Positions 55,019-64,000 of a DNA stretch of 64,000 nucleotides are shown here, in pieces. Position 1 is the stretch's first letter. Each line of letters begins with the position of its first letter. The stretch is from Megalobrama amblycephala (taxonomy: Eukaryota; Chordata; Actinopteri; Cypriniformes; Xenocyprididae), in NCBI RefSeq assembly GCF_018812025.1, contig NC_063050.1, positions 57,796,147 through 57,860,146 on the forward strand. The letters are read 5' to 3'. The notes beneath the pieces were generated by a model. It was not told the DNA's origin. It was given only the letters and a program-made list of their open reading frames with translations, and searched no databases. The position numbers and the translations under genes were made by a program.

Positions 55019-57386
55019 GTAGAAGAGTTTTTCAAGGGCTGCCACCCGTCCTAAATCCGAAAGCCACTCTAAAATCGGAGGCCTTCCAGAAGATTTCCAG
55101 TTTTTTACAATCACACGTCTGCCCAGCATGATGCAGCTCTGTATCCATTCTGATTCATTTTTTTTAACATGACTTAAAGGCCGAGGGTCAGCAAGAATAT
55201 ATAAACTAGGACAGAGATCATACTGGGTCTGTGATATCTTTAAAATATAATCGTGCACCTCCCTCCAAAAATACTGGACTTCTGGACATTGCCATAAAAC
55301 ATGAAATAGGTTGCCCTCCTCGCTCTGGCATTGCTAAAATTCAGGATTATCCTTAAAATCCGCTCTAAACAGCCTTCTGGGTGTCCAATAGAATCTGTGT
55401 AAGATTTTAAATTGTATGAGACGTGTTTAATATCTCTGGACATCAATTTTAAATTCCCAGTGATCCTCCCCCATTCTTCATCCTCAAATGTGCATCCCAA
55501 ATCTTTTTCCCAAATTATCTTAACCGCAGAGCTAATATTTTGGCCCATCTGACTAATAAGTAAGGAATAATATTTAGACGCCTCATGGCCAGTACCCACA
55601 ATCTTCTGGATCATCTTGAGAGTGTTTTTACCCCTGGGAGCATATGAGGGAGAGGTAAAGATACTTGTGAGCATATGTCTCATCTGTAGATATCTCCAGA
55701 ACTGGTCGTTAGACAAGGTGAATTTTTGCTTAAGTCTCTCAAAAGATATTAAAGCATCATCCTCATAAAGATCTTCCAGAATATTTATATTTTTATCTAT
55801 CCATTTCTTCCATAACACGGGTGTTCCACCTATTAGCAACTTTGGATTGGCCCAAATAGCATGAAGGGCTTAAAAAAGGGTCAACCCCTAGAATACGACA
55901 AGTCTTCTTCCAAACTGTTTGGAGATGGGAAATAATTGGATGATTACGCACTGGTAGTGGTAGTTTTATTACCAATATGGACTCAAAAGGTATAAGCGGA
56001 CAAGCGAATTTTTCCATAACTAACCATGGGGGAGCTCGTTCTGGAGGCAACATCCATTGTCCCAGGTGTCTCACACCAAATGCATAATGATACAAAGATA
56101 ACTTGGGAAGACCTAATCCTCCCCTCTCAACTGGAAGCTGTAATTTCTCTAGCCGCATTCAAGGTTTCTTCCCATTCCACAAAAACTGCTTACATATCCT
56201 GTCAAATATACTGAAATATTTTGAACGGACAGAGACCGGCAGGGAGCTTAAGACATAATTAATTTTAGGTATGGAGTTCATTTTTAATACACTAACTTTG
56301 CCCCAGAGGGAAAGAAAAAGGGGTGCCCATCTAGCTGTGTCAGCTGAAATTTTTTCCAATAAGGGTTCCAGATTGACTTTAACAATATCCTTAAACTGAT
56401 GGGGAAAGGTAATTCCTAAATATACAATGCCCTTGTCAGGCCATTTAAATGTAAAGGTCTGAAACAGTGATTTTGGACAGTAACCAGTCAGGGGTAGAGC
56501 CTCTGATTTGGACCAATTGACTTTGTACCCAGACAGTTTTGAGAAATTATTTATCATACTAAACAGTCCTGGAAGTGAATTAGTTGGATCTGTGACAAAA
56601 AGCAAAATATCATCTGCATAAAGCATAATTTTCTGAGTTGAGCCCCCCACAACTACCCCAGGGAAGCTGGTATTTCATCTGATTGCCACAGCTAAGGGTT
56701 CCAACACCAAACAAAAAAGCAAAGGGGAGAGTGGGCAACCCTGACGCGTACCTCTACCCAGTCTAAAGTATGAAGAAATAACACTGTTAGTTTGCACAGC
56801 AGCCTTTGGATGTTTATATAACAACTTCACCCACTTTATAAAAATCGGGCCAATTCCAAAAGCTTTTAATGCTGTGAACAAGTAAGGCCACTCAACACAA
56901 TTGAATGCCTTCTGGGTGTCAAGTGACACTGCAGCAATAGGAGAACTATCATTCCTGACTGCCCACATAACGTTGATGAAGCGTCTAATATTATCAGAAG
57001 AGTACCTATTTTGAATAAAGCCAACCTGATCAGGATGCATTAGAGCTGAGATTACTTTTTGTAAGCGGTTGGCAAGAATTTTAGAAAGTATTTTGATGTC
57101 TAGAGGAATCAATGAAATTGGTCGGTAGCTAGAACAATCAGTTGGGTTCTTCCCCTTCTTTAAAATGACTGAAATCAAGGCCTGGTACGAAGTTGGGGGT
57201 AACACTTGCCTTTCGAAAGCCTCCTGACACATATCTTTTAATAGGGGTGTTAATTCTGAGGAGTAACATTTGAAAAATTCAGCCGTGAACCCGTCTGGTT
57301 CAGGAGCCTTTCCTGTTGTCAAATTCTTAATTACTTCTGAAATTTCATCTTCTGTTATCGGAGAATCCAAAAGCTCCCGCAGATTC

Positions 57387-57966
57387 TGTCACAGACACGG
57401 CAGGCTCCAGGACCCTCCAATCACAGCGCACACCATCCCCGGAATACTAATCACCGTCACCTGCACCTCATCAGCATGCTCATCACCAGCACTACTTAAG
57501 ACACACTCACACACAATCACATTGTCCGGTCTCGTTTGCATCTAAGGACTTACCTGAATGCTTACCTCAAGGACTCTTCTTGCTACTTACCTGTACTCCG
57601 TGTACCCAATCTCCTCTCCTCTCCTCTCCTCTCCTCTCCTCTCCTCTCCTCTCCTCTCCTCTCCTCTCCTCTCCTCTCCTCTCCTCTCCTCTCCTCTCCT
57701 CTCCTCTCCTCTCCTCTCCTCTCCTCTCTCCTCTCCTCGTCTTCGATCTGGTGTGAAGTGTTGTTTGAAGTCTTCCACTCCATTCAGCAAGTATCATTCT
57801 CCCTTGCCACTCTGCAATCACAAAAGGACAGTGTCATTCTCCATATCAGTCATCAGTCACGAACTTGCATCTGTTTACTCACCTGTTGTCATCCATATAC
57901 TCTGCTTGTGTTCAATAAACTACCTGTTAACCTATCTTCTGTCTCCCGGCTGGTCCTATTGTAACA
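57387..57966 (+). mobile_element. Solo LTR with pentanucleotide expansion
   Basis: It starts TGTCACAGACACGGCAGG and ends CCTATTGTAACA. The target duplication gattc is on both sides (57382-57386 and 57967-57971). It contains aataaact at 57914 and a promoter-like acttaag box near 57495. It is 580 bp, of which about 125 are a CTCCT repeat. It splits the L1 ORF2. Confidence 0.9.
57611..57737. repeat. (CTCCT)n microsatellite
   Basis: About 23 perfect CTCCT units to about 57727 followed by imperfect ones. The long SSPLL/RRGEE frames on both strands come only from this repeat. Confidence 0.95.
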
Positions 57967-59188
57967 GATTCTCACTAAGAGACAGAATATCAAGTCCACT
58001 GAGGAAGTTTTTTATTTCTTCCTCAGAGGAGTTACTACAAGAAGTGTACAAATTTAGATAGAAATCCTCAAATGCAGCATTAATATCCATGGCCTTGGTT
58101 ACAAGGCCTCTCCCAGGGGTTTGGATAGGACATATTGAGGCAGAGGTTTCCCTATGTTTAATGTATCTAGCCAACATTTTCCCTGCTTTATCTCCAGATT
58201 CAAATGATTTTTGTCTCAGTCTGAACAGGTCAAATTCTACTTTCTGAGTAAGAATATTATTGTATTGATACTTTAGCTGTGTTAAGAGTCTAAGGTTGCC
58301 TTGGTTCATTCTCCGTTTAAAATTATTTTCTGCTTCTTTGATCTGCCCTTCTAGTACAGACAACTTGTTACACTCTAACTTTTTCCTGGCTGAGGCATAC
58401 TGTATAATGACCCCTCTAACATATGCTTTTAACGCCTCCCATGCCACCCCTACTGATGGAGCTGAATTCAGATTAGTAGATAAATAAAAATATATTTGGT
58501 CTTTGAGTAAATCTTTAAATGAAGGGAGATGTAACAAAGTGGAATTAAACCTCCATCTATATGATCTTTTAATAGTCTCCAATGGTGTAAGATCCAGAAA
58601 TACTGGTGCATGGTCTGAAATCAATATGTTGCCAATTTTACAGTTAAGCAGCGAGGGAACAATGTTTTTAGAAATAAAAAAAATAATCTATACGTGAATA
58701 TGTGTTGTGTGGAGATGAAAAGAAAGTATAATCTCTGCCAGATGGATTAAGCAACCTCCAAGCATCAACAAGGCCTAGAGAAGTACATACTTTCTTTAAC
58801 ATAATCGCTGATCTAGGGGTCCTTGTGCCAACCGAATGGCTGCGATCTAAAATAGCATCTACAACCACATTCATGTCACCTGCCCATATGACCGGATAAT
58901 CACCCAAATCACACAGAATACCTTCTAAAGTGGCAAAAAAATTAGGGTCATCACTATTTGGAGCATATATATTGGCCAAAATGTATGGTCTCCCCTGCAA
59001 CTCTGCCAATATGACTATGATCCTACCCTCCTTGTCACGTTTCTCCGGAATTTGAATTAATTATCATTTAAGAAAAATGCAGTTTTGTTGCAGTTATGCT
59101 GATACTTTTGTTAACGGGAGTGAAATGATATATTGAATGACTGCAAATAGTGTTTTTTTTTTCCTTTCCATACTTTCTTTTTCAACAG

Positions 59189-59222
59189 TATGGTGGAGCT
59201 CATAATGAACCACAACTGGAAG
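59189..59222 (+). CDS. Probable USP exon 11
   Basis: A 34-bp exon with acceptor ttttcaacag and donor GTAAGG, encoding YGGAHNEPQLE. Its phase fits both the exon at 53337 and the exon at 60453. Confidence 0.55.
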
Positions 59223-59681
59223 GTAAGGATGGAGAAGCCATCTGACAATTTAACATTAATTCTTGATTTCATTCTGCCCTCAGTTTTATGACACAGGAAA
59301 TTGTTTGATTTACTACTAGCAAAGTCCAGAGGTGGGTAGAGTATCCAAAATCTGTACTCAAGTAAATGTAACAGAGTAAATGTACTTCATTACTACCCAC
59401 CTCTGCTGATGTTATTATAAAAATTACGATTATTTCTGTTATTATATTTCTATATTTCTATAATTATATTCTATTTATATCTATTATTTTCTATTCTAAA
59501 GAATCTACAAAGAATCCAGAGGGCATGCTCTTTTTAATTAAATAGTGTGTTTTCTCAGCTGAGTCTGGTTGTCCTTCATCAACTTTAACATCTTAGGAAG
59601 TTTTTTCTTGCCAGGGTTGACCTTGGCTTGCTGGTTGGGGAATTTGTATGGGACTGTTATCTTTGGAAAAATATGTATAGT

Positions 59682-60246
59682 GGAAAGCCACAGCCATATC
59701 ACCCTATAGGTCAAGACTGGTTGCCCACTGAAGCTAAGCAGGGTTGATTTTGGTTAGTACCTGGATGAGAGACAGAGTCCTGGGAAAACCAGGCTGCTGC
59801 TGCTGCTGGAGGAGGTGTTAGTGAGGCCAGCAGGGGGTGCTCACCCTGTGGTCTGTGTGGGTCCTAACACCCCAGTATAGTGACGGCGGGGACACTATAC
59901 TGTCAAAAAAGCACCTTTCTTTGGATGAGACAATAAACCGAGGTCCTGACTCTGTGCTCATTAAAAATCCCATGAGAATTCTTGTAAAGAGCGGGGCTGT
60001 AACCCCGGTGTCCTGGTCAAATTCCCTCTATTGGCCCTTATCAATTGTGGCCTCCTAATAATCCCTATCCACTAAATTGGTTCTATCACTCGTTCTCTCC
60101 TCGCCACCTATAGCTGGTGTGTGGTGTGTGGTGTCCAGTGCCATTGTACTGTGGTGGGTGAAGGGAGACCCCTGATACGATTGTAAAGCACTTTGGATGT
60201 ACAACAGTACATAGTAAAGCGCTACATAAATACTGCACTCGTTCAT
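59682..60246 (+). mobile_element. 5S rRNA-derived SINE (SINE3 type), full length
   Basis: The head (about 59690-59800) is a diverged 5S rRNA: the blocks agccatatcaccct, gaagctaagcagggt and ggttagtacctggatgagag are in the order of the 5S internal promoter (A box, intermediate element, C box). The tail (59915-60246) is shared with the SINE at 40703, ending agcgctacataaatactgca. 5S-headed SINEs (SINE3) are known from zebrafish. It would be made by RNA polymerase III and moved by a LINE. A (GCT)n run lies at 59789-59803. Confidence 0.85.
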
Positions 60247-60452
60247 TCAAGTGCTATACACTGAGTTGAAAATTTCTATAAATGTTCAACACCAAGCATC
60301 AAATTATAGTCAACAGGCTGTATTTGTCCCTCAGATGCTCATTTTCATTTAAATAAAAAATTCTCTATAGCACCACCATAAGATCTATTAACATTTCTTG
60401 ACACCATTGCATTCTTACAAATTCCTTTGTGAACATCTGTTGTTATTTTCAG

Positions 60453-60575
60453 AAGAGTATAAACGCAGACGAGACCCAGAACCAATGCAGGAACCAGAGG
60501 CTGAGAAAGCCTGTTTTACTCCCTCTGCGACCGAAGGCTTTCCCCTGTCCCCATTCAGCCCAGACAACCCCCTTG
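60453..60575 (+). CDS. Probable USP exon 12 (Pro-rich)
   Basis: Acceptor ttattttcag, donor GTAAGA. It encodes EYKRRRDPEPMQEPEAEK, then CFTPSATEGFPLSPFSPDN. The basic KRRR beside an acidic/Pro stretch could be a nuclear-localisation or docking segment, but nothing more can be said. Phase 1 in and 1 out. The next exon is not seen before the window ends. Confidence 0.55.
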
Positions 60576-60694
60576 GTAAGAGATCCGCACAAATGATTTT
60601 CAGTGCATTTGCATCAGTCAGTCTGTTGCAGGGAGAGCCCACCCAAAAATGAAATGAAATGGATGGAGACCAGTGGCGTTGTGACTTCGGATGT

Positions 60695-62255
60695 TTAACA
60701 CTCTGAGGTCTGAAAACGCGCCGGCGCGTTTTGCAGGTTTTTTTTCACATTGCAGCAAAACAGACTTAAAATACTCCGTCATTTTTTGTCATAGAGACAT
60801 AAGTAATATATCAATTGAAACTATAGGATATCTTCTTTTATTTGTGTACACTCAGAGTAAAAACACAATGTTGTGCTTTTTGTAAAATAAAGAAAACTAA
60901 CATGATGCGTGATCTCTCCTCTCCCTCTGAACGAAGTCCAATCTGATAGTTCTCAGAAAATGAACTGTAACTTAGTGAATACTAATCACAGAAAAATTAC
61001 ACTTATGTCTAAAAAAACGTTAAGATGTCAGGTTTTAAATCATGTAAGTCAAATCGAAAACAAACCTTCTGTGTTTATGTAATCTGTATGAAAAGAGAGC
61101 CATGTCAGAAGTCCGTGATTCAGCTCATTATCCGCTAATGTGGCCACGCCCACGGAGCCAGCGCTATTCAGACGCAAATTCAGAGGCAATACATGCATTC
61201 ATCGTCTCAATCGTGTATTTATTGTCTTGAAAAGTGTTTATCTGGATGTAAAAGTCATGGTTAGCGAGCTCTTGAAGACATGCAGTTAGTTCCTGTTTTC
61301 TTTTCTTCTATAGATGAATTTTAGATGAGTTTTTGTTTCTTTAGCGCCCTCCGGCTGCAGTATGAATTGGAAACTCCATTCATGGAATAGCCTCTTTTAG
61401 ATGAATTTGTGGACTAAAAATGCACAGAGAGCGCCCTCCGACTTCAAGGATGAATTGAAAACACCAGCGCTCATAGTAATGACAATGAATATTAAATAAA
61501 TATAACTCCTCTGTATAGAAAATTGACATAAGCATATGAGAATCCAATATTTCTCCAAATGTGCATGCTTTTAAACTAAAAGCCTATATTCAGACTCTTT
61601 GGATCACAGAAATACATTATATTTTAAAGTATAATATAAAACCATTACTTTATATTGTAATAATATTTTTCTGTATGTTTCATATAGCATGATGAGCTTG
61701 AGACATCACAGAAGGTTTTTTTCACAGCCTACCTGACTGAAATGCCTCATTAATATGCAAGTCATTTCAGCTCATTACTATCCAATTCTTTTGTCTTCTC
61801 AGGTGAGAATGGCCCATTATTCAGTGGTGATTCACGCCTCCACGCATACTGTGTTTCTTGGCAAAAAGTGTCTTACAAAAACTAAATCAATATATTGTTT
61901 TATATGAAGGAGTAGGCAGCATCATTTTTACATAATTTTGAAGCAAAAACTCTAGTCTACAACCTCCAATACCCAGAAGTCTTGTGAACACAGATTTACT
62001 ATACTTTGTTTGGCCTTATTTCAGTGACTTAAGTTTTTTGTTTTTTCAGTAACCACGCATAAACATTATTCCTTCAAAAACACAAACATGTACATACATG
62101 TTCCTCACATATTATTGTAGCCTAGTTTGTGCTGAATACAGTGTAATGACACTTTTTCCATTAATATGTTTATGAACGACTGAAAAAAGCACAAATGTCA
62201 GGGCATGTCAAAACTTCTCCAGGCCCCAAATCAGCCTCAGACTCCAGAGGGTTAA
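60695..62255. mobile_element. TTAA-flanked piggyBac-like non-autonomous element, copy 3
   Basis: It is 1561 bp long with TTAA at both borders (60695-60698 and 62252-62255) and ends CACTCTGAGGTCTGA and (complement) CCCTCTGGAGTCTGA. This is the most complete copy. A perfect 20-bp palindrome lies at 60713-60732. It has no ORF. It is almost the same as copy 1 and more distant from copy 2. Confidence 0.85.
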
Positions 62256-63199
62256 GTACCTTGTAACGCTCAGCCCAATAGTTTGAATTACAAAAGTTAT
62301 AACTGCTATCAGATTAAACCGTGTGAGGTGTGAGTGTTTAAAAAGATGAGACAAAAAACAAAAAAATGTAATCAATAAATGAAGTGTATGTACAACTTCA
62401 CAAGGAACTTAAAACAACACAATAAAACTAAATTAACTTAGGCCGTTAAAAGAGTGGAGCCCATTTGCACCACATCATAAAACAGTCCATAAAAATCCTA
62501 GCGTGCTGCCAGTCGCAAAGTGAATGTCAGTAGTGTCCACTGGGGTATATACGAAAGCCCGTGGTAGTGATAATTTGAACTGCTGGAAGGGTAAGTCCAC
62601 AAAGGTAACTCCACTCTTCCAGTATGCTGGTGATCACCAAATGGCCATAATGTGAGCAACAACCCCCATTTTTTTGACATGTTGGCTGCGCAAATAAACA
62701 AATATTTAATTACTACAGTAGTAATTTCTCGATAGAAATGATATCAAAATTGAAATATGTTGATCAAAACCGCACATTTATACACAAACTGAGCAGCAAA
62801 CGCAACTTTCGTACGCCATCTTTATTTTTCTAGCTCAACTGTCACAGAATGGAAAGCACAGGATTGTGGGATATCAAAGGCAGCTAAGGATGCATCTATG
62901 CTTCCTTCAAAAATCGATCTGAGGAAGGTATCTCATGAGAGAGGAAGTGAAGCTAACATTGGATTCGGACGTACCTTGATGCCTTACTACCTTGAAATGT
63001 GTCCTCAGAAGACTGAGACCAAGACTTTTTCCAGTTTTCGGACGCAGCCGTTGCCTCCTTCATACTGTCTATTTCCTGTTTCTTATCATGTGATCGCTCA
63101 CATGACCTGTCAGACCCATGATTATTTAAAGACATACACACATTAAAACAGTTAAGAAGAATCAAATGGCTAAGACACCATGTAAATCCATGCAAACTC
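62256..63199. other. Non-coding stretch, USP intron or 3' side
   Basis: No exon or element recognised. A 22-bp-scale inverted word pair around ccactcttccagtatg/ gtggagcc is too short to call. Confidence 0.35.

Positions 63200-63257
<58 letters not shown>
63200..63257. repeat. Poly(A) followed by (AT)n
   Basis: About 28 A followed by about 15 TA units; this may mark the tail of an unrecognised retroposon on the + strand. Confidence 0.9.
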
Positions 63258-63258
<1 letters not shown>

Positions 63259-63639
63259 CCATCATAATACTTATTGAGTTGATTAAAATATGTGTCCTGT
63301 GTGACAGTATCACACCCTGATATTTTTGAAGATTGAACATGTTTGACTTCACAAATAAAATAGGTTTTATGACTTTTAATTTGTTCTCCCAGTACTAGAA
63401 ATCTGTCTGTCAGTGAAGTCTAAGCTGGCCATTGTAGATTACCACTTACATTACATGTTCATTCCGCTCAGCGCACTTTCAAAGTCCTCGTTTTATGTGT
63501 CGGATATTGAAATAGCCGTCGGCTATACAGTGTTTGTTTGGATTGTTCCCAGAGGAAAGAAAAATCAAACATGAGATCTATTTAATGTTTCTCCAAGTGT
63601 CCTAGACTTGAGACTTTATTTAAAAACATAATAGTAATG

Positions 63640-63664
63640 TGTCCAATCTTTTGACTGGTACTGT
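63640..63664. repeat. Tc1-like terminal repeat relic
   Basis: The sequence tccaatcttttgactggtac followed by tgta resembles the end of a fish Tc1 family (complement cagtaccagtcaaaag). No transposase or second end was found nearby. Confidence 0.4.
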
Positions 63665-63719
63665 AATTTAAACTATAATAGGCCTTTACAAAATTTTCCT
63701 CACATGTGCAATAATACGT

Positions 63720-64000
63720 GCATGGATGAGATCACAAAAATCTTCTCAGGTGTGAATCACAGCATTATTCATGAAGATTCACACCTCCATGCATACTGTG
63801 TTTGTTGACAAAAAGTGTATTACAAAATTTAAATAAATGTATTTTTTATATGAATGAGTAGGTAGGATAATTTTTACATCATTTTGAAGCAAAAACTCTA
63901 GTCTACACCCTCCATTACCCAGAAGTCTTGTGGACACATATTTAATATGAGTTTTTAGGCCTTATTTCAGTGACTTAAGCTTTTTGTGTTTTCAGTAACC
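63720..64000. mobile_element. TTAA piggyBac-like element, copy 4 (internal part, cut by window end)
   Basis: It matches the 3' half of copies 1-3: cacctccatgcatactgtgt, gaagcaaaaactctagtcta, cagaagtcttgtggacacat and ttatttcagtgacttaag. The right end lies beyond 64000; the left border is not defined. Confidence 0.75.

Larger units (their letters stand above)
55240..59009 (-). pseudogene. L1-like ORF2: endonuclease and reverse transcriptase
   Basis: Six consecutive frames give one broken ORF2. Endonuclease: ILANIYAPNSDDPNFF, WAGDMNVVVDAILDRS, YSRIDYFF (58668-59009), then MISDHAPVFLDL (58624). RT: PITEDEISEVIKNLTTGKAP, CSSYRPISLIPLDIKILSK, VSLDTQKAFNCVEWPYL (palm Asp), GTRQGCPLSPLLFCLVLEP (57370-56675), then MLYADDILLFVTD with YADD intact (about 56630). 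C-terminal part: 56158-55240, ending in a Cys/His-poor tail with WYGNVQKSSIFG-like sequence. The solo LTR splits it between SLSENL and the PITEDE block. Several frameshifts are present, so it is inactive. Confidence 0.9.
53450..59046 (-). mobile_element. L1-like LINE with 16-bp TSD, 5' truncated
   Basis: It is flanked by ggaatttgaattaatt on both sides (53434-53449 and 59047-59062), with a T run at the left border (the poly(A) tail on the minus strand). Minus-strand order is endonuclease, RT, C-terminal part and 3' UTR (53450-53732). Two later insertions lie inside: the mariner-like palindrome (53733-55018) and a solo LTR (57387-57966). Without them it is about 3.7 kb, lacking ORF1 and the start of ORF2. 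Confidence 0.9.
36580..60575 (+). other. Ubiquitin-specific protease (USP, peptidase C19) gene, 12 exons placed
   Basis: The joined exons code for about 360 residues of a cysteine deubiquitinase that cleaves ubiquitin from proteins. Motifs in order: Cys box YRGLNNRGATCYLNATLQVL; YEQQDAVEYFLDILEK; CDECDEK, one Cys-X-X-Cys pair; LPLHLKRFEYDY; His box HFGGHYTAVIRS with WYRFDDS; and the closing EAYLLLYQK. Catalytic Cys, His and Asp are all present. A short catalytic core of about 280 residues without inserts resembles the USP47-like proteins repeated in cyprinids, a comparison made from memory. Splice sites are GT/AG throughout. Two concerns: the start is not settled (ATG at 36580 reads straight into the Cys box, but an acceptor ends at 36685), and the phase after the exon at 50069 does not fit the next exon. 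The introns contain most of the transposons between 38 and 62 kb. The 3' end is not found. Confidence 0.85.

Noticed and set aside
57536..58061. Long Ser/Leu/Pro and Arg/Gly/Glu-rich ORFs on both strands
   Set aside because: They come from the CTCCT microsatellite, which has no stop codon in several frames; flanking sequence is LTR and L1.
59690..59800. 5S rRNA gene
   Set aside because: The similarity is to the 5S promoter blocks only, with many changes and a deletion in the middle, and it is fused to a SINE body and tail; it is a 5S-derived SINE head.

Overview
The window looks like nuclear DNA of a bony fish, most likely a cypriniform (carp/zebrafish group). It is AT-rich, has spliced genes with GT/AG introns, and is dominated by teleost transposons: many Tc1/mariner elements, L2/CR1-like and L1-like LINEs, a 5S-rRNA-derived SINE (SINE3 type), a DIRS-like tyrosine-recombinase retroelement, a chromodomain Gypsy LTR element, TTAA-flanked piggyBac-like non-autonomous elements and hAT-type MITEs. 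Nothing suggests bacterial or organellar DNA, and no tRNA, genuine rRNA or CRISPR locus was seen. No species was assigned.

One host gene is supported: a ubiquitin-specific protease (USP, peptidase C19) on the + strand. Twelve exons can be placed between 36.7 and 60.6 kb. They hold the Cys box (exon at 36686), the QQDA motif, a Cys-X-X-Cys pair, the LHLKRF segment and the His box (exon at 49747). An acidic/proline-rich tail is encoded by three further exons whose reading phase does not match the catalytic part. Its introns are swollen by nested transposons.

Layout. 0-14 kb: decayed DNA transposons and LINE 3' ends, including a Tc1 (6.7-11.3 kb) split by a 3.1-kb LINE that still has a 789-codon reverse-transcriptase ORF. 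14.8-19.1 kb: a LINE of the same family, interrupted by an LTR-retroelement fragment and carrying 34 bp of foreign sequence at its 3' end. 19.5-21.4 kb: a MITE split by an almost complete Tc1 whose transposase appears to have lost its first catalytic Asp. 21.4-25.9 kb: a second L2-like LINE split by a TTAA-type element. 25.9-30.9 kb: a 5-kb compound inverted-repeat structure. 31-36.2 kb: LINE fragments with a TTAA-type element and a solo LTR. 36.6-60.6 kb: the USP gene. 60.7-64 kb: two more TTAA-type copies, one running off the window edge.

The order of insertion can be read from target-site duplications. In the USP intron at 38.0-49.7 kb a Tc1 was invaded separately by a LINE (TSD ccattc, itself later hit by a SINE), by a Gypsy element (TSD AAAAA) and by a hAT MITE (TSD gaaattat). 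In the intron at 53.4-59.2 kb an L1 with a 16-bp TSD was invaded by a palindromic mariner-like element and by an LTR now reduced to a solo copy (TSD gattc). Almost every transposon ORF is broken. No clear new molecular system was found; the most unusual points are a probable LINE 3' transduction, two inverted-duplication structures, and a GC palindrome kept in the ends of the TTAA elements despite sequence change.
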